A DNA stretch of 19,055 nt. Origin: JAHCHL01 sp964546835. GTDB taxonomy: Bacteria; Armatimonadota; Fimbriimonadia; Fimbriimonadales; ATM1. Every line of letters begins with the position of its first letter. Positions within the stretch are counted from its first letter, which is position 1. The position numbers and the translations under genes are program-made. Below, one piece after another: positions 6,565 to 13,620 of the stretch. The DNA lies in assembly GCA_964546835.1 (NCBI GenBank), contig CAZJKW010000032.1, forward strand, positions 1 through 19,055. Reading direction: 5' to 3'. The notes beneath the pieces were generated by a model. That model worked only from the letters and a program-made list of their open reading frames with translations. It was not told the origin of the DNA and did no database searches.

Positions 6565-7316
6565 TACAGTCGGTTAATCAAAAATGAAGTTTCGTTTAGG
6601 TGAAAAGTTATTGCTTCGCCTTTTCCTTCGGGCTTAAAATACTTAAGCAATTTTCCGCTTGCTTTCTCAACAATATTGATGATTTCGGTTCGAGTCGGTT
6701 CTTTAACGCGGGTGCGGTCTAACCACTCTTTCATTTGCAGTGGTTTTGGTTGAGTTTCAACTTGAATGATTTTGAACCCAACGGAATCAATCATATTCAT
6801 CCATTCAAAAGTCGAATAATCAGAGATGTGAGATGGGTCTCTTAGTTTTTCAAACCGATCCAATTCCGAATTTGCGTTTTTTTCTGAGATTCCGGTGGTA
6901 TCAATTAACAAAAACTCACCGTCAAGTTTCATGACTCTCTTAACCTCTCTTAAGAACTGTTCCGGATCTGAAAAATGGTGCGCTGCTACTCGGCAAACAA
7001 CCCAGTCAAAACTCTGATTTTCAAACGGTAAATTCATGGCATCCGCGATTTCAAAGGAGATATTCTTAATGCCTCTTGATTTTGCTTCGGCCCCAGCAAT
7101 GTCAAGCATTCCCTGAGAAGTATCAGTTGCAACAACAGAGTGAACCCTTTCTGAAAATGCAAACGCAGCGTGCCCGGCACCTGTCGCTATATCTAACAGT
7201 TTTCCGCCGCTCCAATTAGCAAAACGTACCATTCGATCCAATGCTTTTGAATTGGAATGCCAGGTTGAATTTAAATAAGACTCGGCTGTTTGGTCCCAAT
7301 GTTCTTCGGTATTCAC
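6564..7316 (-). CDS. Class I SAM-dependent methyltransferase (UbiE-like fold)
   Basis: 250 aa, GTG start seven bases after the sigma factor stop, without a Shine-Dalgarno sequence. A Methyltransf_11-type Rossmann domain: motif I LLDIATGAGHA (40-50), acidic strand-2 end VVATD (61-65), IADAMNLPF (90-98), motif IV-like FDWVVCRVAAHHF (103-115) and post-motif REVKRVMKLDGEFLLID (123-139). The N-terminal EEHWDQTAESYLNS resembles the cap helix of small-molecule methyltransferases of the UbiE/COQ5 group. The substrate cannot be read from sequence. No quinone biosynthesis gene is nearby, so naming it UbiE would be unsafe. It is co-transcribed with the sigma factor upstream and the nuclease downstream, with stop and start sharing one base (TAATG). 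The C-terminal third is less conserved and probably sets specificity. Confidence 0.85.
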   Translation of the reverse strand: MNTEEHWDQTAESYLNSTWHSNSKALDRMVRFANWSGGKLLDIATGAGHAAFAFSERVHSVVATDTSQGMLDIAGAEAKSRGIKNISFEIADAMNLPFENQSFDWVVCRVAAHHFSDPEQFLREVKRVMKLDGEFLLIDTTGISEKNANSELDRFEKLRDPSHISDYSTFEWMNMIDSVGFKIIQVETQPKPLQMKEWLDRTRVKEPTRTEIINIVEKASGKLLKYFKPEGKGEAITFHLNETSFLINRL

Positions 7317-7323
7317 AAATCAA

Positions 7324-8283
7324 TTATGACAAAGTGCGCTTTTTTTGTGATTCCCGAATCGGCTTTCTAAGTTTTCTCATTGCACATTGTTCAATTTGCC
7401 GAATTCGCTCTCTGGTAAGTTCAAAATCTTCTCCAACTTCCTCCAACGTTCTGGGTCTGCCGTCAATGAGTCCAAATCGAAGCATAATAATCTCTTTCTC
7501 TTTTTCAGTCAAAACCGACAAAATGGTTTCAACTTTTTGTCTTAATGAAGTTGATTCGGCTAAATCTTCTGTGATGTCGTTCGCAGTGTCAACCAAAAAG
7601 TCCGCAAGACTAAATTCTTCTTCACCGTGCAAAGGGCTGTCTAATGACAAAGTTTCCGCGCAGGCTCGCTTCATTTCACGGATTTGTTGTACAGTCATGC
7701 CCATTGCAATCGCAATTTCTTCATTCTTTGGCTCTCGTCCCAATTGAAGCGTCAATTCAGAAGAAACTCTTCCCATTCGATTTACGAGTACGACATAGTG
7801 CGCAGGCAATCGAATGGTTCTTCCGTGGTCTGCGATCGCTCTAACGACTCCTTGTCGAATCCACCACATGGCATAAGTGCTAAACCTGAATCCTAAATCA
7901 GGGTCGAATTTTTCAACCGCGCGAATGAGGCCGATGTTTCCTTCCTGAATCAGATCGTGAAGAGGTAACCCAAATCCCTGATATTTCTTTGCGACTTTGT
8001 AGACTAACCTGAGGTTTGACTCAATCAAAACAAGTTTTGCTTTTTTGCTTCCGTTTTTAGATTCATTTGCCAGTGACTTTTCTTGTTCTGGGGTTAACAA
8101 CGGCGTTTTAGAGATAATGTCAAGCCAGTGTTGAACGGCATCCTCAAATCCGTTTGTATGGATAGGATTCTCAAACTCGATTGTCTCTAGTTCATTGGGC
8201 GAAATTGCTGACTCGCGGTCAAGAGTCGGCCCGTAAATCGGGTTAGGGTTCTTCACTTCTGGGTGCGTTGTCGGGTCGTTCAT
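7324..8283 (-). CDS. RNA polymerase sigma-70 factor, RpoD/SigA type
   Basis: 319 aa from ATG at 8283; an in-frame TTG at 8313 would add ten residues. Neither has a Shine-Dalgarno sequence, and I prefer ATG. After ~45 unconserved residues comes a short region 1.2 (AVQHWLDIISKTPLLTPEQE), region 2 with GLPLHDLIQEGNIGLIRAVEKF and the promoter-melting stretch FSTYAMWWIRQGVVRAI, region 3, and region 4.2 with TLEEVGEDFELTRERIRQIE. Region 1.1 is missing and the length matches group 2 or small group 1 factors. The place directly after dnaG is the classical macromolecular-synthesis order, suggesting the primary or a close vegetative factor; only the genome's other sigma genes can decide. Regions 2.4 and 4.2 predict standard TTGACA/TATAAT recognition, consistent with hexamers seen in this window. 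Confidence 0.9.
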   Translation of the reverse strand: MNDPTTHPEVKNPNPIYGPTLDRESAISPNELETIEFENPIHTNGFEDAVQHWLDIISKTPLLTPEQEKSLANESKNGSKKAKLVLIESNLRLVYKVAKKYQGFGLPLHDLIQEGNIGLIRAVEKFDPDLGFRFSTYAMWWIRQGVVRAIADHGRTIRLPAHYVVLVNRMGRVSSELTLQLGREPKNEEIAIAMGMTVQQIREMKRACAETLSLDSPLHGEEEFSLADFLVDTANDITEDLAESTSLRQKVETILSVLTEKEKEIIMLRFGLIDGRPRTLEEVGEDFELTRERIRQIEQCAMRKLRKPIRESQKKRTLS

Positions 8284-8319
8284 CAACTTTTTAGTTTGAT
8301 AGGCAACTCGCAAAGTACG

Positions 8320-10035
8320 CTACGATTTGCCAAGTTGGCGGAAATACTCCGCCAGTGCCTCATCAGAGTTTTCGACTTCAAGTCGCTTTTTTCCTGCCCT
8401 TTTTTCTCGTCCATCATCAAGACGCTTCAGTGCGTCTAATATCGTCTGCTCAGTCGGGTCAAGCAGGCTCCATTGCAACACTTCTATAGCGACCTTTCGT
8501 GACTCCTCCGACAGTTTTTCCAAGGTCTCTCCTGGGTCCCAGTCGGGAGGGTCCGCAGAAAGCCCTCCAAGTTCTTTTGCCAAACCACTTGCGTTTGAGG
8601 TTGGGAACAAGTCTTCGTCGGCGAGTCTTGCCCAAACCAGGGAACGCCAATCGTGAAGCAACGCGGCGCGTAGGACTTCGCATTCAAAAGCCGATGGAAA
8701 TCCGCTGATAATTTCAACTTGGCGTGGCTGTTCTATTTTTTTCGAGGTTCGGCCTATGGGTTTCTTTGCAGCAATATCCGCGCGCAAGACAGCTACGGTT
8801 GAATCCAATTGACCCCTGGGATGCAAACTCGCTAGTTCCGTGATGATTCGGTCGGCTTCGGTACGGTCCCTTGCCGATTGTAGGAGTGCTCTGACCCGCA
8901 TCCAAAACTCGGGGTTCTCTTTGCCGGGAACCAAATTAAGGTCAGTCCTTAGTCTGTCTACCGCAAAACGTAAAGGGGTCACTGCCTGTTTAACCGCCTC
9001 ATGGAGTGAAGGGATACCTTGCGATTGAAGCAATGTGTCTGGATCCATTCCGGTCGGGGTTCGAACAATCCGACATTGCAGTTTTTCATTTTCGAGGATT
9101 ATTGCCGTTCGTTCTGCCGCCTTGATACCCGCAACATCCGAGTCAAAGAACAGGACCACTTTGTCGCACCAACGCTTCAGGACTTGGGCATGCCGTTCAG
9201 AGAATGCCGTTCCCAACGGTGCAATTGCGTTTTTGATGCCTGCCTTGTGGCAAGCGATGGCATCGAACTGTCCTTCAACCAGCGTAGCCTGTTTTGTTTC
9301 CAATAGGGCCTTTTTTGCCTTGTGCAGTGCATAGAAGGTCTGGCTTTTTGCGAACAAGATGGATTCCTTTGAATTTACATACTTGCCGCCGGGAGTCGTT
9401 CCGAAAGCCCTCCCGGAAAAGGCAATCGCCGCTCCCCGTTCATCACAGATCGGAAACATTAGCCGTCCGGTGAAAAAGGGACGGTATCCACTCTTTTCGT
9501 CTCCGACCAGTAGTTGACTGGTTGCAGCATCCGCCAGTTTGATGCTGTTCTTTTTGAGATAAGCGACAAAGGACTCTGAATCTTCGGGCGCATATCCAAT
9601 TCGCCAATCTTGGATCTCTCCCTGTTCCATGCCCCGTTCACGCAAGTAGTCTAGTACGGGCTGATTTTCACGCAAGCACTCCTCAAAGAACTTAGCGGAT
9701 ACTTCTACTGCTGCCAAGGCTCGGTCCTTGACATCTTTTGGAACGGATTGGCTTTGCGCTAATTCAACTCCTGCACGGGCCGCAAGTAATTCTAAAGCAC
9801 CTTTGAACTCCAGGTTTTCAATCCTCTTGGTCCATTCAAAGATATCCCCCGTCGCCTGACATCCAAAGCAGTGAAACCGTTGTTTTTCGGGGTAGACATG
9901 AAAAGAAGGGGTCTTTTCCGTGTGAAACGGACAAAGCCCCTTCCAATATTTACCAACTCGACTTAACTTGACCCTTTCTTGAACAAGGTCGAGAATGTCT
10001 ATTCTCGCGCGGATTGCGTCAAGATTGTCGGGCAT
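8320..10035 (-). CDS. dnaG: DNA primase DnaG
   Basis: 571 aa, ATG. Makes RNA primers at the replication fork. CHC2-type zinc ribbon at the N-terminus: Cys35-Pro-Phe-His38 and Cys56-Phe-Gly-Cys59, with EKTPSFHVYPEKQRFHCFGC around it. Then the primase core with GRLMFPICDERGAAIAFSGR (190-209), and a TOPRIM domain with LVEGQFDA (Glu254) and FFDSDVAG (Asp298, Asp300). The usual LVEGYMD reads LVEGQFD. The C-terminal part (about 440-571) is poorly conserved, as expected for the helicase-binding domain. Total length is normal. It starts 14 bases after the stop of the glycine-rich protein gene, so the two are co-transcribed; the sigma factor follows within 36 bases. In my hand counts base composition is about 50-60% GC here, above most of the downstream sigma gene. 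Confidence 0.96.
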   Translation of the reverse strand: MPDNLDAIRARIDILDLVQERVKLSRVGKYWKGLCPFHTEKTPSFHVYPEKQRFHCFGCQATGDIFEWTKRIENLEFKGALELLAARAGVELAQSQSVPKDVKDRALAAVEVSAKFFEECLRENQPVLDYLRERGMEQGEIQDWRIGYAPEDSESFVAYLKKNSIKLADAATSQLLVGDEKSGYRPFFTGRLMFPICDERGAAIAFSGRAFGTTPGGKYVNSKESILFAKSQTFYALHKAKKALLETKQATLVEGQFDAIACHKAGIKNAIAPLGTAFSERHAQVLKRWCDKVVLFFDSDVAGIKAAERTAIILENEKLQCRIVRTPTGMDPDTLLQSQGIPSLHEAVKQAVTPLRFAVDRLRTDLNLVPGKENPEFWMRVRALLQSARDRTEADRIITELASLHPRGQLDSTVAVLRADIAAKKPIGRTSKKIEQPRQVEIISGFPSAFECEVLRAALLHDWRSLVWARLADEDLFPTSNASGLAKELGGLSADPPDWDPGETLEKLSEESRKVAIEVLQWSLLDPTEQTILDALKRLDDGREKRAGKKRLEVENSDEALAEYFRQLGKS

Positions 10036-10049
10036 TAGCCCATTTTGAC

Positions 10050-10877
10050 TTAGGACTTACCTGCGGAAACGACGATTCCCGTGACTCGATACGGAGTTGT
10101 CGGATTTTCGCGAGTGAATCGGAAAGCCACCTTTGCTTGTCGCAAGTATCGCATCATGAAGTAATCCCCACCAATGTCGTAGCCATCGGGGTCAAGGTAC
10201 TTCTTCATCACGTCGGAAACGCTATTGCCAAGCGTAATTCCGTTCAAGGTGCGAACGCTGCGATTGGCGATACCAATGACTTCAATCTGAACCACTTTGT
10301 TGAACTTGTTAAGAACGAAGTTCACGCTGCTACCTGCGCCCCGCTTATACAAATACCGGACGTATTGGGTTGTACTGGTTCCTTGATTGCTTCCGCCGCC
10401 TCCTGAAGGAGCTGCTGCGCCTGCTCCGCCCCCACCGCCTCCAGGGCTGTTATTGGGACCGGGAACTGTATCGAAACCGGAGGTACCGACTTGAGAAATT
10501 CCAAGAGGTGGAACGGTGTAGTTGGGTGAGCCCATTTCTCTGCCACCGGGCTGACCGGGAAGCGGAGGACGATTGGGCTGTGGACCGCCGCGCGCACCTT
10601 CACTGCCACCACTACCGAGCGGCGTAGGAGTCGCAGTCATGCCGCCTCCTCCACCGCCTCCGGCGTTACCACCACCACCGCCACCGCCGGCCGAAGATTG
10701 ACCGAAGGTTATGGCCTGAATATCAGTTGGAGAGCCAAACTTTTTGACGACGTCAACACCGGTGTCGTACAATTTGATGCCCAAAAGCCCAACCTCCGGC
10801 TTAGGAGCGGCTACGGTGCCGAACGTGATTGCGGATAATCCCGCTACATAGACTGTTTTACGAAGCCAAGACTTCAC
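10050..10877 (-). CDS. Secreted glycine-rich protein with duplicated alpha/beta module
   Basis: 275 aa, GTG start set by a strong Shine-Dalgarno sequence 10 bases upstream. Residues 1-24 look like a signal peptide (KSWLRK, hydrophobic core, TVAA). Two copies of a ~60-residue module follow. Copy 1 begins GIKLYDTGVDVVKKFGSP (33-50) and copy 2 GITLGNSVSDVMKKYLDP (213-230); 8 of 18 positions are identical. Each continues with a Tyr-rich strand and two further beta strands (172-200; 239-270). In copy 1 a Gly/Pro-rich low-complexity segment (about 61-168) separates helix and strands. The helix plus sheet pattern recalls BamE/SmpA-like domains, but I cannot assign a family. An exported or envelope protein is expected. 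It is the first gene of the dnaG operon, 14 bases before dnaG. Function unknown. Confidence 0.82.
   Translation of the reverse strand: MKSWLRKTVYVAGLSAITFGTVAAPKPEVGLLGIKLYDTGVDVVKKFGSPTDIQAITFGQSSAGGGGGGGNAGGGGGGGMTATPTPLGSGGSEGARGGPQPNRPPLPGQPGGREMGSPNYTVPPLGISQVGTSGFDTVPGPNNSPGGGGGGAGAAAPSGGGGSNQGTSTTQYVRYLYKRGAGSSVNFVLNKFNKVVQIEVIGIANRSVRTLNGITLGNSVSDVMKKYLDPDGYDIGGDYFMMRYLRQAKVAFRFTRENPTTPYRVTGIVVSAGKS
10374..10697 (-). repeat. Glycine/proline-rich low-complexity coding tract
   Basis: Codes for residues 61-168 of the secreted protein: two runs of seven Gly (64-70, 73-79), one of six (146-151) and one of four (159-162), linked by Pro-, Ser- and Asn-rich sequence. At DNA level this is GGN-codon-rich and may vary in length between strains by slippage. 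Confidence 0.75.
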
Positions 10878-10885
10878 TGAGTTGG

Positions 10886-10895
10886 TTCCTCCTTA
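10886..10895 (-). promoter_or_regulatory. Strong Shine-Dalgarno TAAGGAGGAA for the glycine-rich protein
   Basis: On the minus strand, TAAGGAGGAA has its GGAGG core ten bases before the GTG at 10877. It fixes a non-ATG start and is one of the strongest ribosome sites in the window, implying high translation of the first gene in the dnaG operon. Confidence 0.75.
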
Positions 10896-10908
10896 GGATG
10901 CGTTGCCG

Positions 10909-10914
10909 ATTATA
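10909..10914 (-). promoter_or_regulatory. -10 box TATAAT of the glycine-rich - dnaG - sigma operon
   Basis: Perfect TATAAT on the minus strand, about 31 bases before the GTG start, giving a predicted leader of about 25 bases holding the ribosome site. No good -35 lies 16-18 bases upstream (CACACT at 17), so it may be weak or activator dependent. Confidence 0.5.
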
Positions 10915-11012
10915 CTTTCGGCGTATCTGTAAGTGTGACGCAGGCGAGGCCTCGTTTGTTACATCTTCCGAAAAACTTCGGTCGGGTAACCTCAAATCTA
11001 TTGACTATCCCC

Positions 11013-11019
11013 AAGGAGG
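11013..11019 (+). promoter_or_regulatory. Shine-Dalgarno AAGGAGG for thioredoxin
   Basis: AAGGAGG ends seven bases before the ATG at 11027, fixing this start over upstream in-frame codons and giving a standard-length thioredoxin. Confidence 0.8.
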
Positions 11020-11026
11020 CAACATT

Positions 11027-11353
11027 ATGGGCGCAGCAGCAGCCCTTACAACAAGTGAATTTGAACAGAAAGTAGTCCAATCATCTAAACCTGTACTCGT
11101 GGACTTTTGGGCGGAGTGGTGTGGTCCATGTATTGCACTCGGGCCAACAATTGATGCGCTCGCTCAAGAGTACGCAGGCAAAGTTGAAGTTTTCAAAGTA
11201 GATGTGGATGTGGAAGGCGACTTAGCCATGCAGTTTGGTGTAATGAGTATTCCCACCCTGATAGTTTTTAAGAACGGGCAAGAATTCGATCGCCTGGTAG
11301 GAGTTCAACCGAAAGAAGGGATTGCAAAGAGTCTTGAAAAGGCCCTGCTTTAG
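11027..11353 (+). CDS. Thioredoxin
   Basis: 108 aa, the normal size for a free cytoplasmic thioredoxin. The start was chosen from the AAGGAGG site seven bases upstream; the frame is open further upstream but that part is unrelated to the family. Active site WCGPC in DFWAEWCGPCIALGP, buried Asp/Trp strand VLVDFWAEW, cis-proline in the segment MSIPTLIVFKNG and the C-terminal GVQPKEGI. It reduces protein disulfides and passes electrons from thioredoxin reductase, which is not in the window. Ile follows the active site where Lys or Arg is common (WCGPCK), a mild variation. No signal peptide or membrane anchor. The murJ start lies 15 bases after the stop, so the two are probably co-transcribed. 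Confidence 0.95.
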   Translation: MGAAAALTTSEFEQKVVQSSKPVLVDFWAEWCGPCIALGPTIDALAQEYAGKVEVFKVDVDVEGDLAMQFGVMSIPTLIVFKNGQEFDRLVGVQPKEGIAKSLEKALL

Positions 11354-11368
11354 GGGCTAAAGTCCAGC

Positions 11369-12973
11369 GTGACGAAATCGCCGAAGCCGATGACTGTGGC
11401 GCAAGCCGGAGGCATCATGGTTGCGGCGATTTTTCTTTCTCGAGTTCTCGGTTTAGTTCGCGACGGTGTTATTTCGCACCGGTTTGGAATCGAATCGTAC
11501 CGAGACGCATACGTTGCAGCATTCGCGATCCCAGACTTGCTGTTTTTCCTGATTGCCGGTGGTGCCCTCAGTAGCGCATTTATCCCCGTTTTCACCCGGT
11601 ATTGGACTCAAGGGCAAGAAGAGGATGCTTGGAAGGTTTTCAGTACTTTGGCGACGTTTATGGGGCTTGTGGTCCTCATTTTTGTCGTGTTTGCAGGTTG
11701 GTTTGCCGAGCCGCTGATTTCGTTGGTACGGCCGGGTCTGAACCCGGAAGTCAAGGCGCTTTCAGCGGATTTATCACGAATCTTGTTGCCAAGTCAGTTT
11801 GGTTTCTTCTTAGGTGGCCTGATGTTTGGAACGATGAATGCAAGAAAACATTTCCTTACGCCTGCTTTGAGTCCGAACATCTATAACATTGGAATCATTT
11901 TAGGTGCATCCGTCTTAGCGCCTTTGTTTACAATTCAGATTTTTGGGCTGGCATGGGGAGCATTGGCAGGAGCACTTATCGGAAATCTGCTGATTCCGAT
12001 TTGGGTCATGAAAAGGTTTGGATGCAAGTTTAGTTTTCAGATGGATTTAAAACATGAGGGGGTCAAACAAGTATTTAAGTTAATGATTCCGGTTGTATTC
12101 GGATTAAGTTTGCCGGGCGTTTACGCTTTGGTTGTTGGCGGATTTGGTTCTTATTACGGTGAGGGGGCTATTTCGGCACTGGATATCGGGAATCGAATTA
12201 TGCAGGCACCCCTCGGTATTTTTGGTCAGTCGTTAGCCATTGCAGTATTTCCAACTTTAGTTGCACTCCATGTTGAGAAAAAGCGCGAAATGTTTTTGGC
12301 GACTGTTGGAAAAACGTTACGAACGACCGTTTATATTGGTTTATTTGTTTCCGCGATGATGTTTGTTTTGAGTGATGACATTATTCGGGTTTTGAACCAA
12401 TACGGAAAATTTGGAAGTTCCGACACTGCATATGTTTCTGAGTCACTTCGATATTTTAGTTTGGGAGTCTTTGCATGGTGTGCTCATCCGGTTGTAATGC
12501 GTGCATTTTTTGCAATGGAAGACACATTGACGCCTACTCTTTTGGGGACGTTCACGACCGGCTTTTTTGTTGCCATGTGTTTTTTGTTTGCAAATAGCGG
12601 AATGGGTTATGCGGGATTGGCATTAGCGGTTTCGATTTCGGCTGTATTTCTTTTGGTACTGCTTTTAATCGGATTGAAGCGAAAAGTCGGCGGGATTGAA
12701 GGAGCGAAATTGTTTAAGATGGTTTTGGTGGGGGGCTTATCCGCCATTGCTGCTGCAGTTTTGATAAAGTACGGTGCACGACTTTTCCCGAACCCGGCAG
12801 GTTTAGGTAGTAATTTAATGGCTATGGTCCGAGTCTTTCTCCTCGGAATTGGTGGAGCATGGCTTTATTTAGGAATTGGACGATTGTTCGGGATGGAAGA
12901 AGCCCAATATGCCTTCTCAGGGATGACCAAAAGATTCAAACGGAGTGAGGATTCCGTTCAAATCGGCCAATAA
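11369..12973 (+). CDS. murJ: Lipid II flippase MurJ (MviN family)
   Basis: 534 aa from GTG at 11369; an in-frame ATG at 11390 would give 527. Neither has a clear ribosome site, and the GTG sits 15 bases after the thioredoxin stop. A polytopic membrane protein with about 14 hydrophobic segments. The N-terminal signature is typical of MurJ: IFLSRVLGLVRDGVISHRFG, then FAIPDLLFFLIAGGALSSAFIPVF (in two overlapping parts), with SRVLGLVRD and GALSSAFIPVF as the key blocks. It flips undecaprenyl-linked peptidoglycan precursor across the inner membrane. The C-terminal ~20 residues are polar and cytoplasmic. A PilZ gene follows 38 bases downstream. GC content falls along the gene: 37 of 60 bases at 11701-11760 but 22 of 60 at 12001-12060. 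Other MATE-like polysaccharide exporters are possible but fit less well. Confidence 0.93.
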   Translation: MTKSPKPMTVAQAGGIMVAAIFLSRVLGLVRDGVISHRFGIESYRDAYVAAFAIPDLLFFLIAGGALSSAFIPVFTRYWTQGQEEDAWKVFSTLATFMGLVVLIFVVFAGWFAEPLISLVRPGLNPEVKALSADLSRILLPSQFGFFLGGLMFGTMNARKHFLTPALSPNIYNIGIILGASVLAPLFTIQIFGLAWGALAGALIGNLLIPIWVMKRFGCKFSFQMDLKHEGVKQVFKLMIPVVFGLSLPGVYALVVGGFGSYYGEGAISALDIGNRIMQAPLGIFGQSLAIAVFPTLVALHVEKKREMFLATVGKTLRTTVYIGLFVSAMMFVLSDDIIRVLNQYGKFGSSDTAYVSESLRYFSLGVFAWCAHPVVMRAFFAMEDTLTPTLLGTFTTGFFVAMCFLFANSGMGYAGLALAVSISAVFLLVLLLIGLKRKVGGIEGAKLFKMVLVGGLSAIAAAVLIKYGARLFPNPAGLGSNLMAMVRVFLLGIGGAWLYLGIGRLFGMEEAQYAFSGMTKRFKRSEDSVQIGQ

Positions 12974-12987
12974 TCCAACTTAGGATA

Positions 12988-13001
12988 GGCGCAAGAGCGC
13001 C
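12988..13001 (+). other. Hairpin GGCGC-AAGA-GCGCC just before the PilZ gene
   Basis: A perfect five-base-pair GC stem with AAGA loop lies between the murJ stop and the PilZ start. It is followed immediately by GGTGA (13002-13006), the likely ribosome site of the PilZ gene, and not by T residues. It may modulate translation or protect the mRNA; a terminator is unlikely. Confidence 0.45.
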
Positions 13002-13011
13002 GGTGACAAGC

Positions 13012-13620
13012 ATGCTTAACATTGGAGATACGGTACTTGTGGTTTCGGCAAACGGAAATGAGCCGAAACTTTTTAAATCAGTTGTTGAAACTGTGGATCC
13101 GCTCTCAATTTTGATCTACAACCCTTCCGGTCAAAAGACATTTGGAGTAGGAATGCCCGTAAACCTAATTTGGCGCGGCGTTACCAGCGACAGCCACACT
13201 TCAGCCCGAATTGAAAAACTTAGCAAGTACGGATTAAGCAGCATATTGACTTTGACGGATTACAAATGGACTGAATTTGATCGAAGACGAGACACACGAT
13301 TTGACGTTCAATTGTGGGGCGAAGTAAGCGTTGTTAGCGAAACCGACGAGGGAACAAGTTTTCTGGATATTCGCGGACAAATTGATAATTTGAGCAACGT
13401 TGGATGTTGGTTTACAACGGAGGAGTCATTAAGTCCTGGAACCCTGGTTGCAGTGACGATTCAGAATCCAAACTCAATTGATCCGTGGCGAATGTTAGCG
13501 GTAGTCACAAGAACTTCCGATGTTTCCAAAGGATTTGGAATGGAGTTTTTTGATTTTCTCGGTTCAACCAGAACGACGCTTTGTCAATTTCTTTCATCGC
13601 TTGAAGACAAAGCGGCTTAA
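13012..13620 (+). CDS. PilZ-domain protein (probable c-di-GMP receptor)
   Basis: 202 aa from ATG 13012; the start is supported by GGTGA five bases upstream. A GTG at 13003 in the same frame is possible. The N-terminal ~85 residues form a beta-rich domain resembling the YcgR-like partner domain. The PilZ domain begins at RRRDTRFDV (91-99), which contains the RxxxR motif, and has NLSNVG (126-131), the (D/N)xSxxG motif. Both c-di-GMP-binding motifs are intact, so binding is likely. PilZ proteins with this layout control motility, exopolysaccharide synthesis or similar surface functions; the target is not evident here. It follows thioredoxin-murJ on the same strand, and its stop overlaps that of dapF by four bases (TTAA). 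The ligand's makers and breakers (GGDEF at 545-1402, HD-GYP at the right edge) lie elsewhere in the window. Confidence 0.87.
   Translation: MLNIGDTVLVVSANGNEPKLFKSVVETVDPLSILIYNPSGQKTFGVGMPVNLIWRGVTSDSHTSARIEKLSKYGLSSILTLTDYKWTEFDRRRDTRFDVQLWGEVSVVSETDEGTSFLDIRGQIDNLSNVGCWFTTEESLSPGTLVAVTIQNPNSIDPWRMLAVVTRTSDVSKGFGMEFFDFLGSTRTTLCQFLSSLEDKAA

Larger units (their letters stand above)
10878..11026. promoter_or_regulatory. Divergent control region between dnaG operon and thioredoxin
   Basis: 149 bases, the largest non-coding stretch in the window. Besides the minus-strand TATAAT and two strong ribosome sites it holds a perfect 10-base palindrome CGAGGCCTCG (10945-10954) and a small hairpin CCGAA-AAAC-TTCGG (10968-10981) in the presumed thioredoxin leader. 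No convincing plus-strand promoter was found. The long open frame running upstream from thioredoxin through this region is not coding. Confidence 0.4.

Noticed and set aside
6564..7316. Naming the methyltransferase UbiE/MenG
   Set aside because: Only the general SAM-binding fold is seen and no quinone pathway gene is nearby.
10374..10697. Tandem repeat array or CRISPR-like repeat
   Set aside because: The periodicity is GGN codons of a glycine-rich protein; there are no fixed repeat and spacer units.
10829..11026. Upstream extension of the thioredoxin frame
   Set aside because: Open frame without family similarity; AAGGAGG at 11013-11019 fixes the start at 11027.
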